Below are positions 1 through 7,230 of a stretch of DNA of 64,000 nucleotides, one piece after another; position 1 is the first letter of the stretch, and each line of letters starts with the position of its first letter. The DNA is from Gammaproteobacteria bacterium (GTDB taxonomy: Bacteria; Pseudomonadota; Gammaproteobacteria; Enterobacterales; Alteromonadaceae). Both the position numbers and the translations under genes were made by a program. The notes beneath the pieces are model-generated. The model ran no database searches. It was not told the DNA's origin and saw nothing but the letters and a program-made list of their open reading frames with translations. Where the stretch lies: NCBI GenBank assembly GCA_018826295.1, contig JAHJZX010000033.1, positions 44,936 through 108,935 on the forward strand, read 5' to 3'.

Positions 1-2
1 AC

Positions 3-782
3 CCGGTTGATATGGCACACTGCGCCACACTGGCACAGCAGCGTGGCTATGATGCGGTGAATATTAATGTCGGCTGTCCGTCAGATCGGGTGCAAAACGG
101 CATGTTCGGCGCTTGCCTGATGGCCCAACCACAGCTGGTGGCCGACTGCATTAAAGCCATGCAGGATGCGGTAGATATTCCGGTGACAGTAAAAACCCGT
201 ATCGGTATTGACGATTCTGATGATTATCAGTTTCTGCAAGACTTTGTCGCCACCGTAGCCGATGCCGGCTGTCAACAGCTGATCATTCATGCCCGTAAAG
301 CCTGGCTAAAAGGCTTAAGCCCGAAAGAAAACCGTGAAGTGCCACCGCTTAATTATCAGCGTGTCTATCAGTTAAAGCAGGATTTTCCGCAGCTTGATAT
401 CAGCATTAATGGTGGCATAAAAACGCTACAACAAGCGCGCGAACAGCTGCAATACCTGGATGGTGTGATGGTCGGGCGTGAAGCTTACAGCAACCCATTG
501 TTACTTAGCGAAGTTGATGCGTTGATTTATGGCAGTACTGCAATGCCACTGACGCCACAACAAGTTGTGCAGCAGATGTTGCCTTACATCGAACGGCAAA
601 TGCAGCAAGGCGCCAGGTTTTGGCATATTGCCCGGCATATGCTGGGCTTGTTCCAGGGGGTGCCCGGTGCACGGCAATGGCGGCGTTTACTTAGTGAAAA
701 AGGCCATTTGGCAGATGCAACACCAGAGTTAATGTTACAGGCACTGGCATTAATTAAGCCGCTTGATAATTTGACTAATTAG
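3..782 (+). CDS. dusA: tRNA-dihydrouridine synthase A, 5' end outside the window
   Basis: FMN enzyme that reduces uridine to dihydrouridine in the D-loop of tRNAs (U20/U20a in the DusA class). The visible 260 residues cover the barrel and the helical tRNA-binding tail. The segment [12 protein letters not shown] holds the Dus-family catalytic Cys, and KTRIGIDD and [11 protein letters not shown] are typical of DusA rather than DusB or DusC. The family is about 330 residues, so roughly 70 N-terminal residues lie upstream. The internal ATG at 12 is not the start, because the frame is open to the window edge. A terminator hairpin follows about 30 bp after the stop. Confidence 0.95.
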   Translation, partial: PVDMAHCATLAQQRGYDAVNINVGCPSDRVQNGMFGACLMAQPQLVADCIKAMQDAVDIPVTVKTRIGIDDSDDYQFLQDFVATVADAGCQQLIIHARKAWLKGLSPKENREVPPLNYQRVYQLKQDFPQLDISINGGIKTLQQAREQLQYLDGVMVGREAYSNPLLLSEVDALIYGSTAMPLTPQQVVQQMLPYIERQMQQGARFWHIARHMLGLFQGVPGARQWRRLLSEKGHLADATPELMLQALALIKPLDNLTN

Positions 783-812
783 TTAGTTAAACTCACTACA
801 TTTTAGTTTTAT

Positions 813-852
813 AAAAAAGGCGATTGCAGTTTACTGTAAGCGCCTTTTTTAT
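813..852 (+). terminator. Rho-independent terminator after dusA
   Basis: An A-run, then GGCGATTGCAG and its near-perfect complement CTGTAAGCGCC around a short loop, then TTTTTT. The A-run/T-run symmetry could let it work in both directions, but only dusA reads into it. Confidence 0.85.
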
Positions 853-953
853 TTGTTATTTAAATTCAATTGGTTATATTTATTTTCGGGGTTGGCACAG
901 AGCTTGAAATACCTTGGTGGTAGTTAACACTAATTTATTTCAAGGAGCTGATA

Positions 954-1214
954 ATGAAAACGCTAACTTTACTGTCTGCCACCACTTTACTGACCAGTGC
1001 GGTTTTTTGTTCTTTAGGCCATGCCGGCGAGCTGAGCGCAGAGTTGCAAGCAGCAACAGCGCAGCACGTCGCAGCAGAAAAAGCCAAGGTAGCACAACAG
1101 GCCCATTTAAGCATGCTGCATACTGTTATTGACATTAAGGCCCGCCTGCAAGCTGAACAGGATGCGTCGCAGCTATTAGCGTCGCAAACCCAAGTAGTTC
1201 AGGTGGCTGAATAA
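954..1214 (+). CDS. small secreted Ala/Gln-rich protein, unrecognised
   Basis: An 86-residue protein with a clear Sec signal peptide: MKTL start, a hydrophobic stretch to about residue 20, and a probable cut after GHA near residue 24. The mature part of about 60 residues is helical, rich in Ala, Gln and Glu, with no Cys or known motif. An AAGGAG ribosome site lies 7 bases upstream of the ATG. It is first in a run of four tightly packed small genes ending in a PspC-domain gene, so an envelope-stress role is possible. I do not recognise the family. The opposite strand is also open here, but it lacks a comparable start signal. Confidence 0.7.
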   Translation: MKTLTLLSATTLLTSAVFCSLGHAGELSAELQAATAQHVAAEKAKVAQQAHLSMLHTVIDIKARLQAEQDASQLLASQTQVVQVAE

Positions 1215-1215
1215 C

Positions 1216-1335
1216 ATGATGTTTTCAACAGGCTGGTTGTTTGTTATGTATTTAAGCCCGGTGCTTAGCCTGATCCCGGTGATGCTGTTGTGGCAATGGC
1301 TTGCTGCAATCGCCGGCATACGTGATCAATTTTAA
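1216..1335 (+). CDS. 39-residue hydrophobic peptide, putative small membrane protein
   Basis: A short frame beginning ATGATG directly after the preceding stop and ending at TAA. It encodes one long hydrophobic stretch (WLFVMYLSPVLSLIPVMLLW) followed by an amphipathic tail ending GIRDQF. The one-base gap to the upstream stop suggests translational coupling. No homologue is recognised. It sits where Psp-type loci often carry PspB-like or PspG-like miniproteins, but the sequence does not identify it as either. Confidence 0.5.
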   Translation: MMFSTGWLFVMYLSPVLSLIPVMLLWQWLAAIAGIRDQF

Positions 1336-1346
1336 CAGGGGGTTTT

Positions 1347-1463
1347 ATGCACTGGGCCAGTACAGAAATTTTAACCTTTGCCGTGTTTAGTTGCCTGCTG
1401 CTACTGGTAAAACGCAGCAGTAAAATTAACGCTATGCAGGAGTGTGAAGATGGCGAGCTATGA
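1347..1463 (+). CDS. 38-residue single-pass membrane peptide, PspB-like position
   Basis: Preceded by an AGGGGG ribosome site. It encodes an N-terminal membrane segment (ILTFAVFSCLLLLV) followed by a basic KRSSK cytoplasmic side and an acidic tail. Its last 14 bases overlap the next gene's ATG in another frame, a sign of coupled translation. The topology and position just before a PspC-domain gene resemble PspB, which is about 70 residues with a coiled coil, but this peptide is much shorter and shows no sequence match by eye. Confidence 0.5.
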   Translation: MHWASTEILTFAVFSCLLLLVKRSSKINAMQECEDGEL

Positions 1464-1647
1464 TACCGATCGCTGGTACTGTGCCAGGGCGTTTCGTAAA
1501 GTCAGCGGAGTTTGTGCCGGTTTTGCCGGTTATTATCAGCAGCCACGCTGGCTGATACGTATACTGGCTGTTGCGCTGTTACTGATGTTTCCTATAGCAA
1601 CAATAGTGGCTTATCTGGTGGCGGCTGTAGTTTTACCAGACCGTTAA
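1450..1647 (+). CDS. PspC-domain membrane protein
   Basis: A 65-residue protein that is essentially one PspC domain: an N-terminal soluble part (CARAFRKVSGVCAGFAGYY), the conserved W-I-R region and a hydrophobic membrane segment ending VAAVVLPDR. In the phage-shock response PspC senses or relays envelope stress at the inner membrane with PspB. A GTG at 1444 would add two residues. The ATG at 1450 is preferred because the domain begins there. There is no pspA or pspF in the window, so this is an isolated PspC-like unit with small partners. Confidence 0.8.
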   Translation: MASYDTDRWYCARAFRKVSGVCAGFAGYYQQPRWLIRILAVALLLMFPIATIVAYLVAAVVLPDR

Positions 1648-1739
1648 GGCACTCCTGCGCGATAGCGGTTTAGGCTTTCAGGCTGTGAAGCGGATAAAAC
1701 TGGTGTAAGATAAGGCAATAACTTACAAGGAGATACCAG

Positions 1740-2165
1740 ATGCGCGCTTTGATCGCAGCGGTTTTGTTGACTGCCTCCCAGCTTGCGGCGGCAGAAAATA
1801 TCAGTATTGCAGAGGCACAGATCCGTCAGCCAATGCCAGGGCGAACTGTCACGGCTGGTTACCTGACATTACATAATCATACCGCGGCGGAGCTGCAGCT
1901 GGTTGGCGCCAGCAGCGCATCTTTTGGCCGGGCCGAACTACACCAGCATAGCCACCGCGATGGCATGATGCGGATGGAACAGGTCAGTGCTATCACTATT
2001 CCAGCCAAGGGCTCAGTAACGCTGGCTCCGGGTGGTTTACACCTGATGTTATTTGAACCCGTAACGGCGCTGGAGCCTGACCAGTCTGTACCCTTGACCC
2101 TGATGTTTGCCGACGGCGAAAAGCTGTCGGTTGATGTGCCAGTGGTTGCAATGCCAAAACGATAA
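1740..2165 (+). CDS. periplasmic copper chaperone PCu(A)C family
   Basis: A 141-residue cupredoxin-like protein with a signal peptide (cut near residue 18, LAAA) and the full copper motif H-x10-M-x21-H-x-M at H68, M79, H101 and M103. PCu(A)C proteins carry Cu(I) in the periplasm and deliver it to the CuA or CuB centre of cytochrome oxidases, often with Sco. A His at position 70 adds a possible extra ligand. An AAGGAG site precedes the ATG. The next gene starts 10 bases after the stop, so the two are probably cotranscribed. No sco gene is nearby. Confidence 0.9.
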   Translation: MRALIAAVLLTASQLAAAENISIAEAQIRQPMPGRTVTAGYLTLHNHTAAELQLVGASSASFGRAELHQHSHRDGMMRMEQVSAITIPAKGSVTLAPGGLHLMLFEPVTALEPDQSVPLTLMFADGEKLSVDVPVVAMPKR

Positions 2166-2174
2166 GGAAAACTT

Positions 2175-3152
2175 ATGTTTAATACGAAACTGCTCAGTGC
2201 AGCGGTATTAGTGTTGCTGGTGTTGCTGTATATCACTGGCTGGTGGGTTAGCCGTGAACCTGACCTGCTAATAGAGGCGAACCCGCAGAGCCAACTACAA
2301 CCGGCCGACAAAGCCGTTGTTGGCTATGCTACCACTACTGCTTTGATCCGTGTCAGTGAGACCTTGTTAGACAAAAGCGGTGGCTACCTGTCAAATGACA
2401 TTTTGCCGCCCTTTAGTTTGTTAGACAATATGCCGGCCTGGGAGCTGGGGGCTCTGGAGATGTCACGTGATTTGGCACTGGCACTACGAAAAGATTTAAG
2501 CCGGTCACAGTCACAGTCGACAGAAAATCCGTATCTTAAAGTCGCACAGCCGATGTTTAATATTGATCACCGCAGCTGGGCTATTCCCAGTGCCGAAGCA
2601 GAATATCGTAAGGCTATAGCGCAGTTATATCTTTACCGGCAAGAGCTGCTGGAACCATCCCGGCCCGACAGTCAGTTTTACGCCCGCGCCGATAACCTGC
2701 GCGACTGGTTAAAAGCGGTAGAAAAACGTCTTGGCAGTTATTCGCAGCGCTTAAGTGCCAGTGTTGGCCAGGACCGGCTAAATACCGATTTAGCCGGCGA
2801 TGCAGGTGCCAGACAATCAACAGATGTGCCCGGCCAACGTTTGGTAAAAACCAGCTGGTGGAAACTGGACGATGAATTCTATGAGGCGCGAGGTGCCAGT
2901 TGGGCTTTGCTGCATTTTTTAAAAGCCGTTGAGCAGGACTTTGCCGACGTGTTGCAGCGCAAAAATGCCATGGTAAGTTTGCAGCAGATCATTCGTGAAC
3001 TGGAAGCCACGCAACAGGCGATTTGGAGTCCGATGATCCTTAACGGCAGTGGCTTTGGCTTAATGGCGAATCATAGCTTGGTAATGGCGAACTACATTTC
3101 GCGAGCCAATGCTGCATTAATTGACCTATCTGAATTATTAACACAAGGGTAA
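2175..3152 (+). CDS. DUF2333 family inner-membrane-anchored protein
   Basis: A 325-residue protein with one N-terminal membrane helix (about residues 7-25) and a long, mostly helical periplasmic domain. Landmarks of DUF2333 are the ...LSNDILPP..LDNMPAWELGAL segment, the R-D-x-L region and the W-W-K-L-D-D-x-F-Y-E-A-R-G block near residue 230. Its function is unknown. The gene follows PCu(A)C by 9 bases and precedes an outer-membrane barrel gene by 8, an arrangement I associate with Shewanella-type genomes. A structural envelope role is inference. Confidence 0.8.
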   Translation: MFNTKLLSAAVLVLLVLLYITGWWVSREPDLLIEANPQSQLQPADKAVVGYATTTALIRVSETLLDKSGGYLSNDILPPFSLLDNMPAWELGALEMSRDLALALRKDLSRSQSQSTENPYLKVAQPMFNIDHRSWAIPSAEAEYRKAIAQLYLYRQELLEPSRPDSQFYARADNLRDWLKAVEKRLGSYSQRLSASVGQDRLNTDLAGDAGARQSTDVPGQRLVKTSWWKLDDEFYEARGASWALLHFLKAVEQDFADVLQRKNAMVSLQQIIRELEATQQAIWSPMILNGSGFGLMANHSLVMANYISRANAALIDLSELLTQG

Positions 3153-3160
3153 ACACGGGC

Positions 3161-3919
3161 ATGAAAAAAACAGCATTGCTATTATCGCTGAGCACTGTGC
3201 TGCTGGCAGGCACGGCTCAGGCAGATACTTTGCTTGGCATTTATTTAGGCGCCGATGCGTGGCAAACGTCGGCAGAAGGCAGTTTTGCCGCAACAGATAT
3301 GCGGCAGAGTTTTAATTTTAACGATAAAACACAAACATCCTACTATCTGACTTTAGAACATCCGCTGCCGCTATTGCCGAATGTGCGGTTACAGCGTAAT
3401 CAACTGACGTCAACCGGAATAAGCGATATCAGTGCCGGCTTTACGTTGGCTGGTGCAACTTTTGCCAGCAACACTGAGGTAAGTAATCAGCTTGAACTGA
3501 GCAATACCGACTATGTGCTGTACTATGAACTGTTTGACAACAGTTTGCTGAGCCTGGATTTGGGCATCAATGCCAAACATATAAAAGGACATGTATTAGT
3601 TACCGAAACTGCAGCTGATGGTATGTCAGCGCGGCAGAATATCTCTCAAATTGTCCCTATGCTGTACACTTCTGCGGCTGTCGGTTTACCTTTAACCGGG
3701 TTGGAATTTTTTGCCGGCGGCAGCATAGTGTCTTACGATGGCAGCCGGGTGTATGATGGCCAAGCCGGCATAAGCTATGCTTTTATGGACAATCTGGTGC
3801 TTGATACAACGTTAAAGATCGGCTATCGCGCAGTGAATATGCGTCTGGATGATGTTGACGATCTGTATGCAGATCTAACTTTCAACGGTGTTTTCGCAGG
3901 TATTGAAATCCATTTCTAA
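3161..3919 (+). CDS. TIGR04219 family outer-membrane beta-barrel protein
   Basis: A 252-residue protein with a Sec signal (cut after AQA, residue 21) and then alternating amphipathic strands ending in an aromatic C-terminus (GIEIHF), the usual BAM signal. The opening mature sequence DTLLGIYLGADAW is characteristic of the TIGR04219 barrels. The strand pattern suggests eight to ten strands, so a small non-porin barrel. It is linked to the DUF2333 gene by 8 bases and probably shares its promoter. The molecular role is unknown. Confidence 0.82.
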   Translation: MKKTALLLSLSTVLLAGTAQADTLLGIYLGADAWQTSAEGSFAATDMRQSFNFNDKTQTSYYLTLEHPLPLLPNVRLQRNQLTSTGISDISAGFTLAGATFASNTEVSNQLELSNTDYVLYYELFDNSLLSLDLGINAKHIKGHVLVTETAADGMSARQNISQIVPMLYTSAAVGLPLTGLEFFAGGSIVSYDGSRVYDGQAGISYAFMDNLVLDTTLKIGYRAVNMRLDDVDDLYADLTFNGVFAGIEIHF

Positions 3920-3993
3920 ACCATTTTGTAGTAACCGCTGGCGCAGGTTTTTATAATGTGCCAGTTGTTATTGCACATTAACCTCCTTGAGAC

Positions 3994-4039
3994 CCTGAAC
4001 AATTCGTTTTATAGTTGAAACATTCCGGCTTTGTTCAGG
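3994..4039 (+). promoter_or_regulatory. Long inverted repeat covering the ribosome site of the sensor gene
   Basis: CCTGAACAA at 3994-4002 and its exact complement TTGTTCAGG at 4031-4039 bracket 28 bases. The distal arm contains the only AGG-type ribosome site before the TTG start at 4047. In RNA the stem would hide that site. An unrelated 8-bp stem, TAATGTGC with GCACATTA, lies just before it at 3954-3980. A regulatory role is inferred. Confidence 0.45.
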
Positions 4040-4046
4040 TTTCATT

Positions 4047-6203
4047 TTGCTAAATTCTTTCAGACAGTTAACCAGGTTTTGGTTAATCGCTGTCATTGTC
4101 ATGGCATTGTTCACCGGCTGCTGGCATTACTATGACAGGACAACTCAGCAACAAGCGCAGCTGCAACAATTTGCCGGTACGGTGCAGTTAGGCGTAGTGC
4201 CGTTATTGAAAAATCGTGATCAGGCTTTGGTGCAGGCGCAGTTGAATCATCTGCGCTACGTCAGTGCGCTGCCTATTACTGCAATGGCGATTTACGACCA
4301 GCAGCACCGCCTGCTGGCAGCGACAGATTCGGCTGACACTTTGCTCAGCTATAAGCCAGAGCAGACCGTAACGACCTTTGCCATTCAACGGCACGGCCAG
4401 CAATGGCTGGTGCAGCAACCTCTGACTGACAGCCTCAGTAACAAGCAACCACCGGCTTCGGAGCAGGAACGGGCCTATTTACTGTTGCTGGTGGCGTATC
4501 AACTGTCTTATACGGACTGGCTGATACCGCTGCTGATAGTGGGGTTTATCGGCCTGATGGTGTTAAAGGCGCTACACAACACGTTACAGCAGGCCGCTTC
4601 GCGCCAGCATACGGATGTTAGTTTACTAACTCATAAGTTATCGCAGCTACGTCAGGGGCAGCTTGGTATTCGTATTGATGAGGAGCTGGTGCCTGAGTTG
4701 TCGCCGCTGAAGCAGGCGTTGAATGAATTTGCGGTGCAGTACGATAGCTCAGGCCAGCAGGCAAAAGCAGAACTGAAACAAATGGCGTTACGCTGTACGC
4801 AGGAAGAAAGTCGCCGCCAGCAACTGCAGCAGCAACTGACCGATTTACAGCAAGACCGCCAGCGTTTACAGCAATTGTTGAAGTTACGTCTGACAAACCT
4901 ACGCCAATTAAGCCAACATAGCGCTGATATGGAAGCCGAGCAGTTGCAAAGCGCCTTAACCGGCCTGACCAATTTACTGTGTCTGGAACACAATATTGCC
5001 TGCGATGAGGCCAAGCCATTGCAGTTAACTAAATTGGTTGCCGCCGCTGTTGCCAGTGTGCAGCAGCGACTGGTGACGCAGCGCATAGACTTACAGATCA
5101 TTGAATCTGATGGTTTGGCTGCGCATCAGATTGAGCTGGCTGAAGCACAGTTGCATATGCTGCTGGTGGCACTGTTGCAATTAACAGCCAGAGTGTCGGC
5201 CGCATCGGAGTTGGTGCTGCGGTTACGCTTAGCCGGTGACGCCCAGGCGCTGCTACAAATCAGTGTTACCTGCAATGGCAATGGTATTCCGGCCAGAGTA
5301 GTGCAATTGCTTAATGCCGCCGACGTTAAGCCGTTGCAGTGGCACGAAGCTGATTTAGGCTGCATTATTGCCATACGTCAGCAGTGTGCGGCCAGTATGT
5401 CGGTACAGTCGCTGGAAGGTCTTGGCAGCACGCTGACGCTGGAATTGCCGGTTAACCTGACAGAAGTGGCCAGCCGCCAGTTTCAGCATCTGTTACTGTT
5501 TGACAATAGTGCCTTATTGCCAGAGCGGGTTCATAGTTTAAATACTGTGGCCCAAAATGTGGTCAGCTGTGCCGATATCGCAGAGTTGCGGCGCAAAAGT
5601 AAGCAGCATAATTATGATCTGACACTGATCTTTTTGCCTGAACCGGCCGAGTTGCTGCAGTGGCAGCAGTTGTTAGCAGATAGCGTCTTCAATGAACCTT
5701 GTCTGTTCTATGCCAGAGCAGCCGAGCAAGACATTTGGCAGGAAACATTAAAGCAGACAATCCAGCCTGTAGCCTTTTGTCTGCAGCATTTGGCTGCTTT
5801 AGACCGGCAATCAGAGCTGCCACAGCTGTTGGTTGTGGACGACAATCCAACTAATCTGGCCTTTGTCAGAGTGTTACTGCAGTCGCAACCAGTGCGGCTG
5901 GTTACTGCAGCCTCGGGTAATGATGCACTGCAGCTATGCCGGCAACAGCGTTTTGATATAGTGCTGCTGGATATTCAACTGCCTGATATCAGTGGTATTG
6001 ATGTTGCTATGCAATTGCGTCAATTGCCAGGCTATCAGCAATTGCCGATCCTGGCTTTTACCGCTCATGCACTGGAGCAGGAAATTGCTACCTTTAAACA
6101 CGCTGGTATGAATGACGTGATTTTAAAACCACTTGATGCCACTAAGCTGGAACAAATTATGTATTGGTGTTCAAAGGTTAAACTCGATAACGTCAGCCAG
6201 TAG
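4047..6203 (+). CDS. degenerate hybrid sensor protein with C-terminal receiver domain
   Basis: A 718-residue inner-membrane protein: membrane helix about 12-26, periplasmic region to about 150, second helix about 155-173, a long Gln-rich coiled coil (185-300), a remnant of a histidine-kinase ATPase domain, a pseudo-receiver, and an intact receiver (about 590-710) with acidic pair D598/D599 and phospho-acceptor D642. The layout resembles BarA-type hybrids, but no SHEIRTPL-like H-box is present and the N-box and G-boxes are eroded (CNGNGIP where DNGPGI is expected). It therefore probably does not autophosphorylate in the usual way. The start is TTG or the preceding ATT. No ATG fits upstream, and the weak AGGT site lies in a hairpin. 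Confidence 0.75.
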   Translation: MLNSFRQLTRFWLIAVIVMALFTGCWHYYDRTTQQQAQLQQFAGTVQLGVVPLLKNRDQALVQAQLNHLRYVSALPITAMAIYDQQHRLLAATDSADTLLSYKPEQTVTTFAIQRHGQQWLVQQPLTDSLSNKQPPASEQERAYLLLLVAYQLSYTDWLIPLLIVGFIGLMVLKALHNTLQQAASRQHTDVSLLTHKLSQLRQGQLGIRIDEELVPELSPLKQALNEFAVQYDSSGQQAKAELKQMALRCTQEESRRQQLQQQLTDLQQDRQRLQQLLKLRLTNLRQLSQHSADMEAEQLQSALTGLTNLLCLEHNIACDEAKPLQLTKLVAAAVASVQQRLVTQRIDLQIIESDGLAAHQIELAEAQLHMLLVALLQLTARVSAASELVLRLRLAGDAQALLQISVTCNGNGIPARVVQLLNAADVKPLQWHEADLGCIIAIRQQCAASMSVQSLEGLGSTLTLELPVNLTEVASRQFQHLLLFDNSALLPERVHSLNTVAQNVVSCADIAELRRKSKQHNYDLTLIFLPEPAELLQWQQLLADSVFNEPCLFYARAAEQDIWQETLKQTIQPVAFCLQHLAALDRQSELPQLLVVDDNPTNLAFVRVLLQSQPVRLVTAASGNDALQLCRQQRFDIVLLDIQLPDISGIDVAMQLRQLPGYQQLPILAFTAHALEQEIATFKHAGMNDVILKPLDATKLEQIMYWCSKVKLDNVSQ

Positions 6204-7064
6204 TAGTTTTATCGCCTGCAGGTATGCCTGATTGGGCTGCACACTGAGTAAGGGTAATAACTCTGCACCACTGGCTGTGTATTTGTAATATTGCAGCACA
6301 ACATTCTTAGTGACTTTACCGCTGAGTAACTGTTGTTGATATTGCCAGTTCAGGCTAAGGCCTGACGCTAGCTCACCGGTTTCTATTTCGGCACTGTGTA
6401 GTAAACCAATATCTGTCAGGCTGAGAATTTGTGGGTAGGATAAACCAAACTGGCTCAGGTTTAATACGGCTCTGCCGCGGCCGGTCAGCCATTGCCAAAG
6501 TGATGGCCGGCGAATATAGCCAAAGTAAATTCTGCCGCTGGGATCCTGCTTACTACGACAGCTAAGATTGGCAGCTTGTTGCAAAGCTATGGCTTCTTTG
6601 TAGCTCATGCGTTTAAGGGCATGTAGTGTTTTTAGCGAGAATTTCCCCGGGCTGGCAATTTCGCCAGCCAGTATTTTGGCCCACAATTGCTGCATATTGC
6701 CATTGGATACATCCAGTACCAACTGACAGTACTGCTGAAACCAGTCAGGGTCGACTTCCTGTGTGGAAACCTGCTCCGGGCAGTAATCCTGAGCCAGAAG
6801 TATAATTCTTTCCAAATTAAGCTGTTGCCGCTCCTTTTGCATCAATAAACGCCGGTCTGCCCGCTCTGCTAACGACAGGCCGGTTTGATTGATGCCGGCG
6901 CCGGATCTTGCCGCCAGCTGTTGGTGTTTATCGGCAAAGGGGCTGGCATCGGCGGTATCGGCTTTTGTCTGGCTGACTTCTTCAATGCGCACGGCAGTAC
7001 CTAATTGGCTTCTGGCAAGCTGGCGTAAGCGTTGTTGTCCGGATAAGGAGCTGATTTTTGTCAT
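6171..7064 (-). CDS. TIGR03899 family protein
   Basis: A 297-residue cytoplasmic protein, without signal or membrane segments, whose LAERADRRLLMQKERQQLNLERI block and VSNGNMQQLWAKILAGEI segment mark the TIGR03899/DUF2806-like family. In related proteins the latter region is a conserved helical motif of unknown role. The last 33 bases overlap the end of the convergent sensor gene, so the two transcripts are antisense to each other there. The divergent 166-bp gap to the phosphodiesterase gene must hold both promoters. Function unknown. Confidence 0.8.
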   Translation of the reverse strand: MTKISSLSGQQRLRQLARSQLGTAVRIEEVSQTKADTADASPFADKHQQLAARSGAGINQTGLSLAERADRRLLMQKERQQLNLERIILLAQDYCPEQVSTQEVDPDWFQQYCQLVLDVSNGNMQQLWAKILAGEIASPGKFSLKTLHALKRMSYKEAIALQQAANLSCRSKQDPSGRIYFGYIRRPSLWQWLTGRGRAVLNLSQFGLSYPQILSLTDIGLLHSAEIETGELASGLSLNWQYQQQLLSGKVTKNVVLQYYKYTASGAELLPLLSVQPNQAYLQAIKLLLADVIEFNL

Positions 7065-7230
7065 AATTTAAACAACAGCCTGGAGTCGGGTTAATTGCTA
7101 TCTTGGCATCTGAGTGCAGTTAGCAGCAAGCAGATGATTATACTTTGCGCAAAATAAAATATGTTATACCTTACGCTAATATGCATTAAGCATGTATATT
7201 TAAACGGAATGATTAAGAAAAGGCAGAGCA

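Noticed and set aside
914..1135. Plus- and minus-strand frames overlapping the 86-codon secreted-protein gene
   Set aside because: They lack a ribosome site and coding character; the frame at 954 has AAGGAG and a signal peptide.
4618..5374. Several long minus-strand frames inside the hybrid sensor gene
   Set aside because: They are shadows of Gln- and Leu-rich codons; the products are Cys- and Ser-rich with no domain.
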